From CAVUPF01 sp963777915 (GTDB taxonomy: Bacteria; Actinomycetota; Thermoleophilia; Solirubrobacterales; 70-9), in the NCBI GenBank assembly GCA_963777915.1, contig CAVZSH010000005.1, positions 186,001 to 250,000 on the forward strand: 64,000 nucleotides of DNA, written 5' to 3'. The translations under genes and the position numbers were made by a program. The notes below the pieces were generated by a model that worked only from the letters and a program-made list of their open reading frames with translations, searched no databases and was not told the origin of the DNA. Positions 7,418 through 14,819 of the stretch are shown here, one piece after another. The number at the start of each line of letters is the position of its first letter. Position 1 is the first letter of the stretch.

Positions 7418-8563
7418 GTGTAGCGTCTCGTAAATAAGTGGGGTTTATGGTAGGGTTGCGTATGCGCCCTCCCACAGCCGCCATGCCGCTGGCCGAGGGC
7501 CAGCGAGAAGTACTCAGCAAGCTCGCCAAATCGCGTACTGCAAGGCACCGCGATGTGCAACGAGCGCGCGCCTTGCTGCTCGCTGCCGAGGGGGTCGCGA
7601 ACACGCAGATCGGCAGCGAGCTCGGCGTCTCGCCGACCAGCGTCAGCAACTGGCGGGCACGGTTCGCAGAGGAGGGGCTCTTGCTGTTCGGCCCGATCCA
7701 CCCAGGCCGCGGGCGTAAGCCCTCGATCCCGGCGGAGCTGGTCGAGGCGATCGTGCACGCGACACTGCACGAGAAGCCCGCGGGAGAGACGCACTGGAGC
7801 ACTCGCTCGATGGCCAAGGCCCAGGGTGTCAGCCCGGCCACGGTGCAACGGATCTGGTCGGCGCGGGGGTTAAAGCCGCACCGGGTGGAGACCTTCAAGC
7901 TCTCGGGCGATCGCCGCTTTGAGGAGAAGCTCGTCGATGTCGTCGGCCTTTACCTAAACCCGCCTGAGAAGGCGGTCGTGCTGTGCATGGACGAGAAGAG
8001 CCAGATCCAGGCGCTCGATCGCACCCAGGCCTCGCTGCCGATGAAGAAGGGCCGGGCCGGCACGATGACCCACGACTTCAAGCGCAACGGCACCACGACG
8101 CTGTTTGCCGCGCTTGACGTGCTGGACGGCACGGTGATCGGTGAGTGTTTGCCTCGCCACCGCCACGTCGAGTTCCTGAAGTTCCTGGCGATCATCGATC
8201 GCGAGGTCCCCGACGGACTCGAGATCCACCTGATCCTCGACAACTACGCCACCCACAAGCACGCCAACGTCAAGAAGTGGCTCGCCCGCCACCCGCGCTT
8301 TCACCTGCACTTCACGCCGACCTCGAGCTCCTGGCTGAATTTGATCGAGCGGTGGTTCGGCAAGCTGACAGACAAGGCGATCCGCCGCGGCATCTTTCAC
8401 AGCGTCCCCGACCTGATCGCAGCGATCGAGGCCTACCTCAAAGCCAACAACGATGACCCCCAGCCTTTCATCTGGACCGCAACCGCCGATCAGATCCTCG
8501 ACAAGGTCCGCCGCGGAAGAGTCGCACTCGACGCAATCACCAACCAAAACTGAGACGGTGCAC
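7418..8563 (+). mobile_element. IS630-family insertion sequence
   Basis: A complete element of about 1,146 bp. Its ends are imperfect inverted repeats: left GTGTAGCGTCTC at 7418 and, on the opposite strand, GTGCACCGTCTC ending at 8563 (10 of 12 match). Both are flanked by TA (7416-7417 and 8564-8565), the target duplication typical of IS630/mariner elements. It carries one transposase gene. Its insertion split the surrounding membrane-protein gene. Confidence 0.92.
7438..8553 (+). CDS. IS630-family transposase
   Basis: A DDE transposase of up to 371 residues. The N-terminal helix-turn-helix part contains GVANTQIGSELGVSPTSVSNW; a linker with GRGRKPS and a second HTH (MAKAQGVSPATVQRIW) follow. 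The catalytic core shows VVLCMDEKSQIQALDRTQ (first Asp), IHLILDNYATHKH (second Asp) and TSSSWLNLIERWF (the Glu), in the order expected for IS630. No frameshift or stop is visible, so it may be active. The start may be the first codon or one of the ATGs shortly after it (the protein reads MGFMVGLRMRPP). Confidence 0.95.
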   Translation: MGFMVGLRMRPPTAAMPLAEGQREVLSKLAKSRTARHRDVQRARALLLAAEGVANTQIGSELGVSPTSVSNWRARFAEEGLLLFGPIHPGRGRKPSIPAELVEAIVHATLHEKPAGETHWSTRSMAKAQGVSPATVQRIWSARGLKPHRVETFKLSGDRRFEEKLVDVVGLYLNPPEKAVVLCMDEKSQIQALDRTQASLPMKKGRAGTMTHDFKRNGTTTLFAALDVLDGTVIGECLPRHRHVEFLKFLAIIDREVPDGLEIHLILDNYATHKHANVKKWLARHPRFHLHFTPTSSSWLNLIERWFGKLTDKAIRRGIFHSVPDLIAAIEAYLKANNDDPQPFIWTATADQILDKVRRGRVALDAITNQN

Positions 8564-8565
8564 TA

Positions 8566-9072
8566 GCTGCATCTTCAGGTTTCTCGAAGGCCGCGGGGGC
8601 CGCCCCCAACTCTCTCAGCCGCGATTCCAGGCTCGTCTGGGCAGCCGTCGGTCTCGCTGGTACATACGGGTTCGCGACGATCAGCCAAGTCGTCGTCCTC
8701 CGCTATTACTCAGACCACGGCGCGACTGCCTCATTTACGACCGGCGCAGTCATCGCGATCGCGGGAGGTGCCCTCGCGATCGGAGCTGGTGCGATTGGTG
8801 CCGTTGGCTTCCGTGGCTCCCAACAGCGCCAGCGCCAAGGCATCGCCGATTGGGTTTCACGTCGCGACAGTGTGCTCGGGGTGGCGACAACCGCATTCAC
8901 GTTGGCGTTCCTTCTGATGGGTCTCGGCACGTTCTGGCAGGCGAGTACCGGCGCGCAGAACGGATTCGACTCAACGCGAATTGCTCTCGTTTGGCTTGCT
9001 GGCGCGGCTTTGATCGGGAACGCGATTGCGAGCGTTTGTGCTGCTGATGGCTTCTCTCGCTCTCGCCGTTGA
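8566..9072 (+). pseudogene. multispanning membrane protein, 3' part (split by IS630 element)
   Basis: This is the continuation, in the same frame, of the gene interrupted at 7417. It encodes about 168 residues with at least four hydrophobic segments, including VWAAVGLAGTYGFATISQVV, AVIAIAGGALAIGAGAIGAV, FTLAFLLMGLGTFW and IALVWLAGAALIGNAIASV, and ends SRSRR-stop at 9072. No internal stop or frameshift separates it from the 5' part once the element and one TA are removed, so the insertion looks recent. Confidence 0.78.
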
Positions 9073-9191
9073 TCAGCCCTCGTATGGCGACGTAACTTGC
9101 ACGTCCGTGGATCTCATGGATCTCAGGGCCGATCGCTTGGCCCGACCGAGTAGCGAGAATCCCGCGTACAGGCCAAATCCGCCAAGCTGTT

Positions 9192-9254
9192 GGGGGCGCT
9201 GGAAACCTTATGTGCCTTGGCATACCGTGGGTTCGAATCCCACCCCCTCCGCCA
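9192..9254 (+). tRNA. 3' half of a tRNA-Ser (partial; probable attachment-site remnant)
   Basis: The sequence from about 9209 folds as the 3' part of a class II tRNA. There is a variable-arm hairpin TGCC-TT-GGCA, a T-arm GTGGG-TTCGAAT-CCCAC (9227-9243), acceptor strand CCCCTCC, discriminator G and encoded CCA (9252-9254). CTGGAAA just upstream would be a Ser (GGA) anticodon loop. No matching GGAGGGG acceptor 5' strand or D-arm is found upstream, so the gene is incomplete. Such 3' ends are classic integrase target sites, and a tyrosine recombinase lies 1.3 kb away. Confidence 0.6.
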
Positions 9255-9298
9255 AGTGTAGGAATGTGTACTTAGTTCGAACCCTATGACGCTCATGC

Positions 9299-9327
9299 TT
9301 GACCTCTGTCAGAAAAGAGTATATATA
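9299..9327 (+). promoter_or_regulatory. near-consensus sigma-70 promoter
   Basis: TTGACC (9299-9304) is separated by exactly 17 bases from TATATA (9322-9327). The predicted start of transcription is about 9334, only a couple of bases before the ATG at 9336, so the transcript would be almost leaderless. Such a strong consensus stands out in this GC-rich window. Confidence 0.65.
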
Positions 9328-9335
9328 GTATCTCT

Positions 9336-10013
9336 ATGGAAAGAGACCCAAGCCTAGCTACAACTGGCTTTAGTATGGTGGAGCAAATCCGTAACAGCCG
9401 CGCGGGTATGTTTGTGACAGCCGCTGTTGCCTCACTGTCCATGACTTCTGCCATAGGAGCAGGCGAACTGGCTTTTGCTAACCCTGTGGCTGCCGACCAG
9501 ACACCTCCTACTCAAGTCCAACCTGGTAGCCAAGAACAAGCGTGTATCCAAGAGGGCTTAGCCTTCCCAACCTACTATGACGTTAAGATGGTTGATCCTG
9601 GCCACAAACCGCTCAACCAACAAGATTTACCTTATGCCCAAGCCATCAACGGTAAGTTTAACTACCCAGCCGCACCTGATTGTGTATCGATTGATTATAT
9701 TCGTATCGCTGGTGGTCAACTCCAGCAGCAAAGCAACCACATCCCCCGCATCTGGGTCAATATACCTAATCATTTCAAATGGAACCCAGCCTTCATAGGC
9801 GACAACGGTGGCCCATCTCAGCTAGGCTACGGACCGCCGCATGCCTACCCAGCATGGCTATTTGATGAGCGTATACCTGGCAAAGGCTACGGTAAGGTCA
9901 GAGACAAACTATTTGAGTTAGTAAGAGACGAGGCTCTACCAGGTCACCCAATCGTAGCTGAGAGCCATGAGACTATCCGTATACCAGTCATAGTTAAGAG
10001 TGTAAAGCATTAG
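9336..10013 (+). CDS. AT-rich orphan gene, putative secreted protein
   Basis: A 225-residue protein of unknown function, or 212 residues from the ATG at 9375. After a short charged N-terminus there is a hydrophobic stretch (MFVTAAVASLSMTSAIGAGEL) ending near AFANP, a likely export signal. The rest is rich in Pro, Gln, Tyr and Asn, with two Cys (QACIQEG and APDCVSID) that could form a disulfide; I recognise no domain. Codon use (TTA, AGA, ATA, CTA) and a GC content near 50% differ sharply from all neighbours, which indicates recent transfer from a lower-GC organism. It lies between a tRNA-Ser 3' end and a tyrosine recombinase and has its own near-consensus promoter. Confidence 0.7.
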   Translation: MERDPSLATTGFSMVEQIRNSRAGMFVTAAVASLSMTSAIGAGELAFANPVAADQTPPTQVQPGSQEQACIQEGLAFPTYYDVKMVDPGHKPLNQQDLPYAQAINGKFNYPAAPDCVSIDYIRIAGGQLQQQSNHIPRIWVNIPNHFKWNPAFIGDNGGPSQLGYGPPHAYPAWLFDERIPGKGYGKVRDKLFELVRDEALPGHPIVAESHETIRIPVIVKSVKH

Positions 10014-10052
10014 ATTAGCGGGTTCTTTTAGCTGTTATGAGTAGTACAAGCA

Positions 10053-10124
10053 ATGATTGTTCAGACTCAACGGCTCAATGACCACGAAAGCCGCGTCACC
10101 AAACTTGAGGAAGCGACTGCTTAA
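10053..10124 (+). CDS. very short coiled-coil-like ORF (possible gene fragment)
   Basis: ATG at 10053 opens 23 residues ending QRLNDHESRVTKLEEATA, with heptad-like spacing of hydrophobic residues. It resembles the tail of a small coiled-coil protein such as phage accessory proteins carry, and it shares the low-GC character of the preceding gene. No Shine-Dalgarno site is clear. It may be only a fragment. Confidence 0.3.
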   Translation: MIVQTQRLNDHESRVTKLEEATA

Positions 10125-10159
10125 GGTCAATCACCTCGACTGCTTAAGGTCAATCACCT
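10114..10159 (+). repeat. perfect 23-bp tandem duplication
   Basis: The 23-bp unit beginning CGACTGCTTAAGG and ending TCAATCACCT occurs twice head to tail (10114-10136 and 10137-10159) with no mismatch. The first copy overlaps the end of the short ORF. Confidence 0.95.
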
Positions 10160-10511
10160 CCAAAGCGCTGGGCGTGAAGCTTCTTGATGCGCTCAAAGAT
10201 ATGGTCATGTTCGAGCTTCGTCCCACCCTCTCCGCTTTCAGGCCAGACTCCAAGGTGAGCAGGAGTGTCAACGGGTCGAACTGAAACTGAAACCGCGGCC
10301 AGCGGGCGGCTTGCCGCGCGCGAGCGAGTTCCTTCGTTCCCCCCGATGGGTCGCGAAATAGGTGTCCGTAAAGTGCCTCGGCACCAGGCGGGAAGCTCTG
10401 TCGCTTCCGCGTGGTTGCGGGCGCGTCCGGCAGCACGGGTCGCGCTCCCGCTCTGGACGAGCCGCAGCGGTCTTCACAACGCTCGCCGAGCGCCTGCTCT
10501 GGCCATGACGG
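10160..10511. other. intergenic stretch, no convincing gene
   Basis: Base composition returns from AT-rich to GC-rich at about 10260, probably the right-hand edge of the foreign AT-rich segment. Open frames here have no recognisable domain and no good start sites, and I see no further structure. Confidence 0.5.
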
Positions 10512-10541
10512 AGCGAGAGCGCCAACCCAGGCGCTCTCGCT
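10512..10541 (-). terminator. strong hairpin downstream of the recombinase gene
   Basis: AGCGAGAGCGCC, six loop bases and GGCGCTCTCGCT form a perfect 12-bp stem, 18 bp past the stop of the recombinase. There is no T-run, so it is a possible terminator by structure only. Confidence 0.5.
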
Positions 10542-10559
10542 GTCGTCGTGTCAGCTGGT

Positions 10560-11261
10560 TCAGAGCCGCAGGCCAGCGCTTGCCGGCATCATCGGCGCCC
10601 GCCTCATGTGAACGGCGGCGATGATCTCCTCGGTGTCGATGCCCTGCAGGTAGATGCTGGTCGTGCCGAGATTGGCATGGCCCAGTTGCCGCTGGATGAT
10701 GTTGAGCGGAACGCCCTCGCGGGCCAGCTCGAGTGCATGGGCGTGACGGAGTTGGTGGGGTGCGAACCGGCGCCTCACCCCCGCTCGGGCGGCGAGGTTG
10801 CGGAACTCGACCCTGACACCGGCGGCAGACCAGGGCCGACCGCGCGTTGGACCGTCGATCACGCAGAGCAGCGGGCCGACCGGCAGTCGCTCGCGCTCGG
10901 CCATCCAGGGACGAAGCTGCTCGAAACCCCACTCGTCCATGCCGACCTCCCGTCGGCGGCCGCCCTTGCCGCGGCGGACGAGGATCGAGCCGCGGTGCGG
11001 GTCGAGATCATGCTCGCTGAGCGCCAGCGCCTCCTGGATACGAAGCCCGCCTCGCCAGAGGACGACGATCACGGCGCGCAGGCGAGCACCGTGGCGATCA
11101 CCTCCAACCTGGCGCATCACGGCGACGATCTCCTCGACCGTCGGTGGGTCGGCCGGGTAGCGCCTCCCCTTGTTGCGGGGCGGTCGTCCGGCGTGGTAGC
11201 CGGGCATCGTCGCCGGCGAGCGGCGGCGCCCGGCGGAGTCGAGAACAGTGGATGCGGTCAT
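10560..11261 (-). CDS. tyrosine recombinase/integrase (XerC/D-like catalytic domain)
   Basis: A site-specific recombinase of 233 residues. The catalytic set is complete and in order: Arg in RGGLRIQEALAL, Lys in RRGKGGRRR, HxxR in HQLRHAHALE, His in LGHANLGTT, and the nucleophile Tyr in SIYLQG. Family members are usually about 300 residues; here the N-terminal core-binding (SAM-like) domain is largely missing and is replaced by an Arg/Pro-rich stretch. It may be a shortened type or a truncation. It lies near a tRNA-Ser 3' end and an AT-rich foreign gene, suggesting it moved that segment, although it is GC-rich like the host. Confidence 0.88.
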   Translation of the reverse strand: MTASTVLDSAGRRRSPATMPGYHAGRPPRNKGRRYPADPPTVEEIVAVMRQVGGDRHGARLRAVIVVLWRGGLRIQEALALSEHDLDPHRGSILVRRGKGGRRREVGMDEWGFEQLRPWMAERERLPVGPLLCVIDGPTRGRPWSAAGVRVEFRNLAARAGVRRRFAPHQLRHAHALELAREGVPLNIIQRQLGHANLGTTSIYLQGIDTEEIIAAVHMRRAPMMPASAGLRL

Positions 11262-11382
11262 GGATACCCTCCTGGGATCTCGTAGGGGACAGGAGCTGCT
11301 GGCCTACCACCCAAATTGCAAAGCCAGGCATTTCGCCGACCATCGCGCTCCTATCGCGCTGGGGCGCTACCCTGAGGTCACT

Positions 11383-11550
11383 GTGAAGCACGCGGCCACA
11401 ACCACGATCCCGACGCCAGAGAAACCTGCGCTGAGCGGGGAGCAGCGCGCTGAGCGGCTGCGGCTGCTCGCCGGACGGCTGCGCAGGCCGGACGGGTTGG
11501 ATCGTGACACGCTCAAACACATCGAGCAGCTGACCGACGTCGAGCGGTAG
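11383..11550 (+). CDS. small putative antitoxin preceding a PIN toxin
   Basis: A 55-residue protein from GTG 11383, ending DTLKHIEQLTDVER. No known antitoxin domain is obvious; it has a charged helical part (SGEQRAERLRLLAGRL). The assignment rests on size and position: it ends seven bases before the GTG of a PIN-domain gene on the same strand. The frame is open upstream to 11248, but that part overlaps the 5' end of the divergent recombinase gene. Confidence 0.5.
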   Translation: MKHAATTTIPTPEKPALSGEQRAERLRLLAGRLRRPDGLDRDTLKHIEQLTDVER

Positions 11551-11557
11551 CCGCGCG

Positions 11558-11998
11558 GTGGACGCCGTCGAGCTGTTGCGCAGCGACAGTCCGTTCATTG
11601 CCGACACTTCGGCATGGTGGCGGGTCGCGTCGCTCCCCAGCGAGCTCGGCGCTCTCTTTCAAGCAGCGGTCATCGATGACCGGCTGTGGATCACGCCAAT
11701 TGTGCGGATGGAGATCCTCTACTCCGCGCGCAGCAGCTCCGAGTACGTCGCGCTTGAGACCGAGCTCGACGCGCTGCGCATCGTTCGCGACGATCGCTCC
11801 GTGACCGACGCTGCGATGCACGCAATCGGCGAGTTGGCCGAGCACAGCGACGGATATCACCGTGTGCCGCCTACCGACGCGCTGATCGCCGCAGCCGCGG
11901 CCGAGCACGGCGGCATTGCCGTGCTCCACCGTGACGCGCACTTCGACAGGCTCGCCGAGGTCCTCACGTTTCAGGGCGTTCAGCTCCCAGGATCCTGA
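11558..11998 (+). CDS. PIN-domain ribonuclease toxin (VapC-like)
   Basis: A 146-residue PIN protein. Acidic residues appear in order: FIADTSAWWRV near residue 15, RMEILYSA, PTDALIAAAAAEHG, and HRDAHFDRLAE. ADTSAWW is a frequent form of the first motif in actinobacterial VapC toxins. It follows a small ORF by 7 bp, suggesting a toxin-antitoxin operon. The gene is intact. Confidence 0.85.
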   Translation: MDAVELLRSDSPFIADTSAWWRVASLPSELGALFQAAVIDDRLWITPIVRMEILYSARSSSEYVALETELDALRIVRDDRSVTDAAMHAIGELAEHSDGYHRVPPTDALIAAAAAEHGGIAVLHRDAHFDRLAEVLTFQGVQLPGS

Positions 11999-12187
11999 AC
12001 CTCGTCTCCTCCGCGCGAGTCGAAATCAGCCCGCGACACGCTCGTGCATCGTCCAGAGCGACAGCACTGAGCCAGGCGCCTCGCGCGCTCGCTTAGCTGC
12101 CGAAAGCAGCGGTCGGGGAAAATGCAGGATGCCCGATGAGTCCACGACCTCCGACCTGGTGGAGAGGACGCGCGTCGCGCGAGGCCG

Positions 12188-12811
12188 CTACCAGCTGCCG
12201 CCGCTGAGTCGGGCGACCAGCTCGATCATTGCGTCAAGCGCGGCCTCCAGCGGCTTGGTGTCGCGTTTGACCTGAGTGAGGAGCAGGCCGCCCTGCAGGG
12301 CGGCTAGCAGCGCGAGGGCGAGGGTGTCGGGGTCGGTGTCGGGCGTGAGCTCGCCTCGTGCTTGCATCTCTCGTAGACCGCTCTGGATCTCGGCTTCCCA
12401 ACGTTTGAAGCCCTCGGCGACGTGGGCTCTTGCGTCGGGATCGGTCTCGGCTAGCTGGCCTCCGAGAGAGCCGATTGGGCAGCCGCCGCTGCAGTCGTGC
12501 TCGCGCTGGGACGCGACCAGGAAGTCGCGCCAGGCTCGCAGGCCCTCGAGGGTGCTGAAATCGAACGTCTCCTGCCCGCCGACCATTGTGTCGGCCTGGT
12601 GGTCAACAACTGCCCGGACCAGGGCCGGCTTGTCGTCGAAGTAGTGGTAGAGCTGCGAGCTCGAAACGTCCGCCGCCGCGCGTACGTCCTCGATCGTCGT
12701 GTGGGCGACGCCTTGCCGGAACATCAACCCGGCCGCCGCGTCGACTATGCGCTGACGGGTCTCCTGGCCCTTGCGCGTCAACGGGCGAGAGGAGGGGCTA
12801 GTCGTGTTCAT
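12188..12811 (-). CDS. TetR/AcrR-family transcriptional repressor
   Basis: A 207-residue regulator. The N-terminal helix-turn-helix is typical: TRQRIVDAAAGLMFRQGVAHTTIEDVRAAADVSSSQLYHYFDDK in segments around residues 17-60. The C-terminal half is a ligand and dimerisation domain of the TetR_C type, with CSGGCPIGSLGGQL, a cysteine-containing motif common in repressors of this subgroup. Start is ATG 12811; the frame is open upstream, but the longer form would cover the operator. It is divergent from an SDR gene, and the intergenic space holds a perfect palindrome, so it probably represses both itself and the SDR genes. Confidence 0.9.
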   Translation of the reverse strand: MNTTSPSSRPLTRKGQETRQRIVDAAAGLMFRQGVAHTTIEDVRAAADVSSSQLYHYFDDKPALVRAVVDHQADTMVGGQETFDFSTLEGLRAWRDFLVASQREHDCSGGCPIGSLGGQLAETDPDARAHVAEGFKRWEAEIQSGLREMQARGELTPDTDPDTLALALLAALQGGLLLTQVKRDTKPLEAALDAMIELVARLSGGSW

Positions 12812-12830
12812 ATCGCAGATTCTACCAGCC

Positions 12831-12852
12831 GAATGGATCGCGCCATCCATTC
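12831..12852. promoter_or_regulatory. palindromic operator for the TetR-family repressor
   Basis: GAATGGAT-CGCGCC-ATCCATTC is a perfect 8-bp inverted repeat with a 6-bp centre, in the 108-bp gap between the divergent TetR and SDR genes. A weaker related element with arms TGGA and TCCA (TGGAACGCGTGATCCA) follows within about 25 bp. Position and symmetry are typical of TetR autoregulation. Confidence 0.75.
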
Positions 12853-12919
12853 TGTGCTAGAGTGGAACGCGTGATCCATTTCCGGGTCGCGACAACCACT
12901 CAAAGGGAGAACGCGATAC

Positions 12920-13648
12920 ATGGGACTGCAAGGCAAGACCGCCCCTATCACCGGCGGCACATCCGGAATGGGTTCCGCCACCGCACTGGCGATGGCCGAG
13001 AAGGGCGCGTCGGTGATCATCACCGGCCGCGATGAGACCCGCGGCGCGAGCACCGTGGAGAAGGTCCGGGCGGGTGGGCACGATGCGCAGTTCATCGCCG
13101 CTGATTTCTCGGAGATGTCCGAGGTGGGGCGCGTTGCCGACGCAGCAGGCGAGATCGATGTTCTGGTCAACTGTGCCGGCTTTGCCGCCCTCGCGCCGAC
13201 GGCTGACACCGACGAGGCGGCGTTCGACGGGCTGTTCCAGATCAACGTCAAGGCGCCGTTCTTCCTCGTCGCCGCGCTCGCCCCGAAGATCGCAGCCCGC
13301 GGCGGCGGATCGATCATCAACGTCTCAACGATGGTCGCGAGCTATGGCCAGCCAGGCATGGCTGCCTACGGCGCCTCGCGCGCCGCGATCGAGCTGCTCA
13401 CCAAAGCGTGGGCCGCCGAATACGGGCCGCAGAACGTCCGGGTCAACGCGGTCGCTCCCGGTCCGACGTTGACCCCGGCGGTGGAGCCGAGGTTGGAGAT
13501 GGCCAAGGAGTTTGCCAAGACGATTCCGCTCCGCCGCGTCGCTGAGGTGCACGAGCTATCCGACGTCATCACATTCCTCGCGACCCCCGCGGCCGGCTAC
13601 GTCACTGGCGCAATCATCCACGTCGACGGCGGCCGCACCGCGATCTGA
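12920..13648 (+). CDS. SDR-family oxidoreductase (catalytic Lys replaced by Arg)
   Basis: A classical short-chain dehydrogenase of 242 residues using NAD(P)H. The cofactor motif TGGTSGMG is at residues 11-18, VLVNCAGFA at about 75-83, and the catalytic Ser in INVSTMVA. The active-site Tyr lies in AAYGASRAAIE, where the usual YxxxK is YGASR: the Lys is Arg (codon CGC). The end NGAIIHVDGG-type motif is present (GAIIHVDGGRTAI). A good ribosome site (AAAGGGAG) precedes ATG 12920. It is divergent from the TetR gene and followed by a second SDR gene, so it is likely induced when the repressor releases its operator. The substrate is unknown. Confidence 0.9.
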   Translation: MGLQGKTAPITGGTSGMGSATALAMAEKGASVIITGRDETRGASTVEKVRAGGHDAQFIAADFSEMSEVGRVADAAGEIDVLVNCAGFAALAPTADTDEAAFDGLFQINVKAPFFLVAALAPKIAARGGGSIINVSTMVASYGQPGMAAYGASRAAIELLTKAWAAEYGPQNVRVNAVAPGPTLTPAVEPRLEMAKEFAKTIPLRRVAEVHELSDVITFLATPAAGYVTGAIIHVDGGRTAI

Positions 13649-13865
13649 GAGGGAGGAGATGATCCTGGTCACTACTCCCGGCGACGTTCGGACACGAAGC
13701 GAGAGAACCGTGGCCGGCCGGCCGGCCGCCGCCGGTGGCTCGCCACGGACCGCTGAGCGTCCGCCAAACACCCACTGTGCGACCTCGACGAGCCGCAAAA
13801 AGTCCGAACAGCCGTACCCCGGATCACCAATGACCATGTCCTCACCCAAGGAGCCAAGTACCAAA

Positions 13866-14819
13866 ATGCAAACCACAGCAGGAAAGACAATCCTTATCAC
13901 GGGCGCCAATACCGGCCTCGGTAAGGAGATGGCGAGGCAGCTGGCGCTGCGCGATGATTTCGAGCGGATCTATCTCGGCTGCCGCAACCCGGAGAAGGCG
14001 GAGCGGGCAAAGCAGGACCTGGAGAAGGTCACCGGGCACAAGATCTTCGAGGTAGTGATTATCGACCTGGAAGACCTTGCGTCGGTAGGTGCTGCGGTGG
14101 CCGCGATCGCCGCTCCGTTGAACGCGCTCGCAATGATCGCCGGCGGCATCGGCGGCCCCACGCCCGCATCGTTGACGGAAGACAGGGTGACTCAGCTATT
14201 CGCCCAGAACCTGCTCGGTCACGTGGTTCTGCTCGAGAATCTGCTCGCAGCCGGGCTGCTCACCGATGTCGCGGTCCTCGCAGGCAGCGAGGGGGCGCGC
14301 GGAATCCCGAAGCTGCGGATCGCCCGACCAACGTTCACCGATCAAAGCTCACAGGAGTTCGCGTCGGTGATCGACGGCTCGTTCTTCCAAGGCGGCAAGT
14401 TCGACGTGATGCTCTCCTACAGCCAGATCAAGTACCTCGGCGCGCTGTGGATGGGCGCGATGGCCCGCATGCACCCCGAGATCAGGTTCATCACGATGTC
14501 GCCGGGAAACACCGCGGGAACCGACGTGCTGCGCGACCAGCCCGCGCCCGTGCGGATCATCGCCAGCCGGATCCTGCTCCCATACGTCGCGCCTGCCCTT
14601 CGCATCGGGCACAAGCTGGACGTTGGGGCCGAGCGATTCGTCAAAGCCGTCACGGACGCGTCACTGCAGAGCGGCGTCTTCTACGCAAGCGCCGCCAAGA
14701 CGATCACCGGACCGGTCATCGACCAGGCCGAGATCGTTCCCGACTTCCGCGACCCTGAGATCCAGGACCACGCATACGAGGCGATTCAGCGGTTCGTACC
14801 GAGGGTCGCCGCGACTTGA
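13866..14819 (+). CDS. SDR-family protein, protochlorophyllide-reductase-like
   Basis: A 317-residue short-chain dehydrogenase of the extended retinol-dehydrogenase/protochlorophyllide-reductase-like type. TILITGANTGLGKEMARQLA carries the TGxxxGxG cofactor motif. SYSQIKYLGALW contains the catalytic YxxxK with Lys intact. ATG 13866 follows AAGGAG by 12 bases; in-frame ATGs at 13830 and 13836 are alternatives. The long leader 13650-13830 has no convincing coding content. It lies 217 bp after the first SDR on the same strand and probably belongs to the TetR-controlled unit. The substrate is not known. Confidence 0.85.
   Translation: MQTTAGKTILITGANTGLGKEMARQLALRDDFERIYLGCRNPEKAERAKQDLEKVTGHKIFEVVIIDLEDLASVGAAVAAIAAPLNALAMIAGGIGGPTPASLTEDRVTQLFAQNLLGHVVLLENLLAAGLLTDVAVLAGSEGARGIPKLRIARPTFTDQSSQEFASVIDGSFFQGGKFDVMLSYSQIKYLGALWMGAMARMHPEIRFITMSPGNTAGTDVLRDQPAPVRIIASRILLPYVAPALRIGHKLDVGAERFVKAVTDASLQSGVFYASAAKTITGPVIDQAEIVPDFRDPEIQDHAYEAIQRFVPRVAAT

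Noticed and set aside
7438..8553. Large minus-strand frames inside the IS element
   Set aside because: Mirror frames of the transposase, which itself has all DDE residues.
10131..10436. 101-codon minus-strand frame near the recombinase
   Set aside because: Crosses the composition border and the tandem duplication; no domain or ribosome site.
13512..13865. N-terminal extension of the second SDR gene
   Set aside because: Overlaps the first SDR gene and lacks any SDR similarity; the family N-terminus begins at about 13866.
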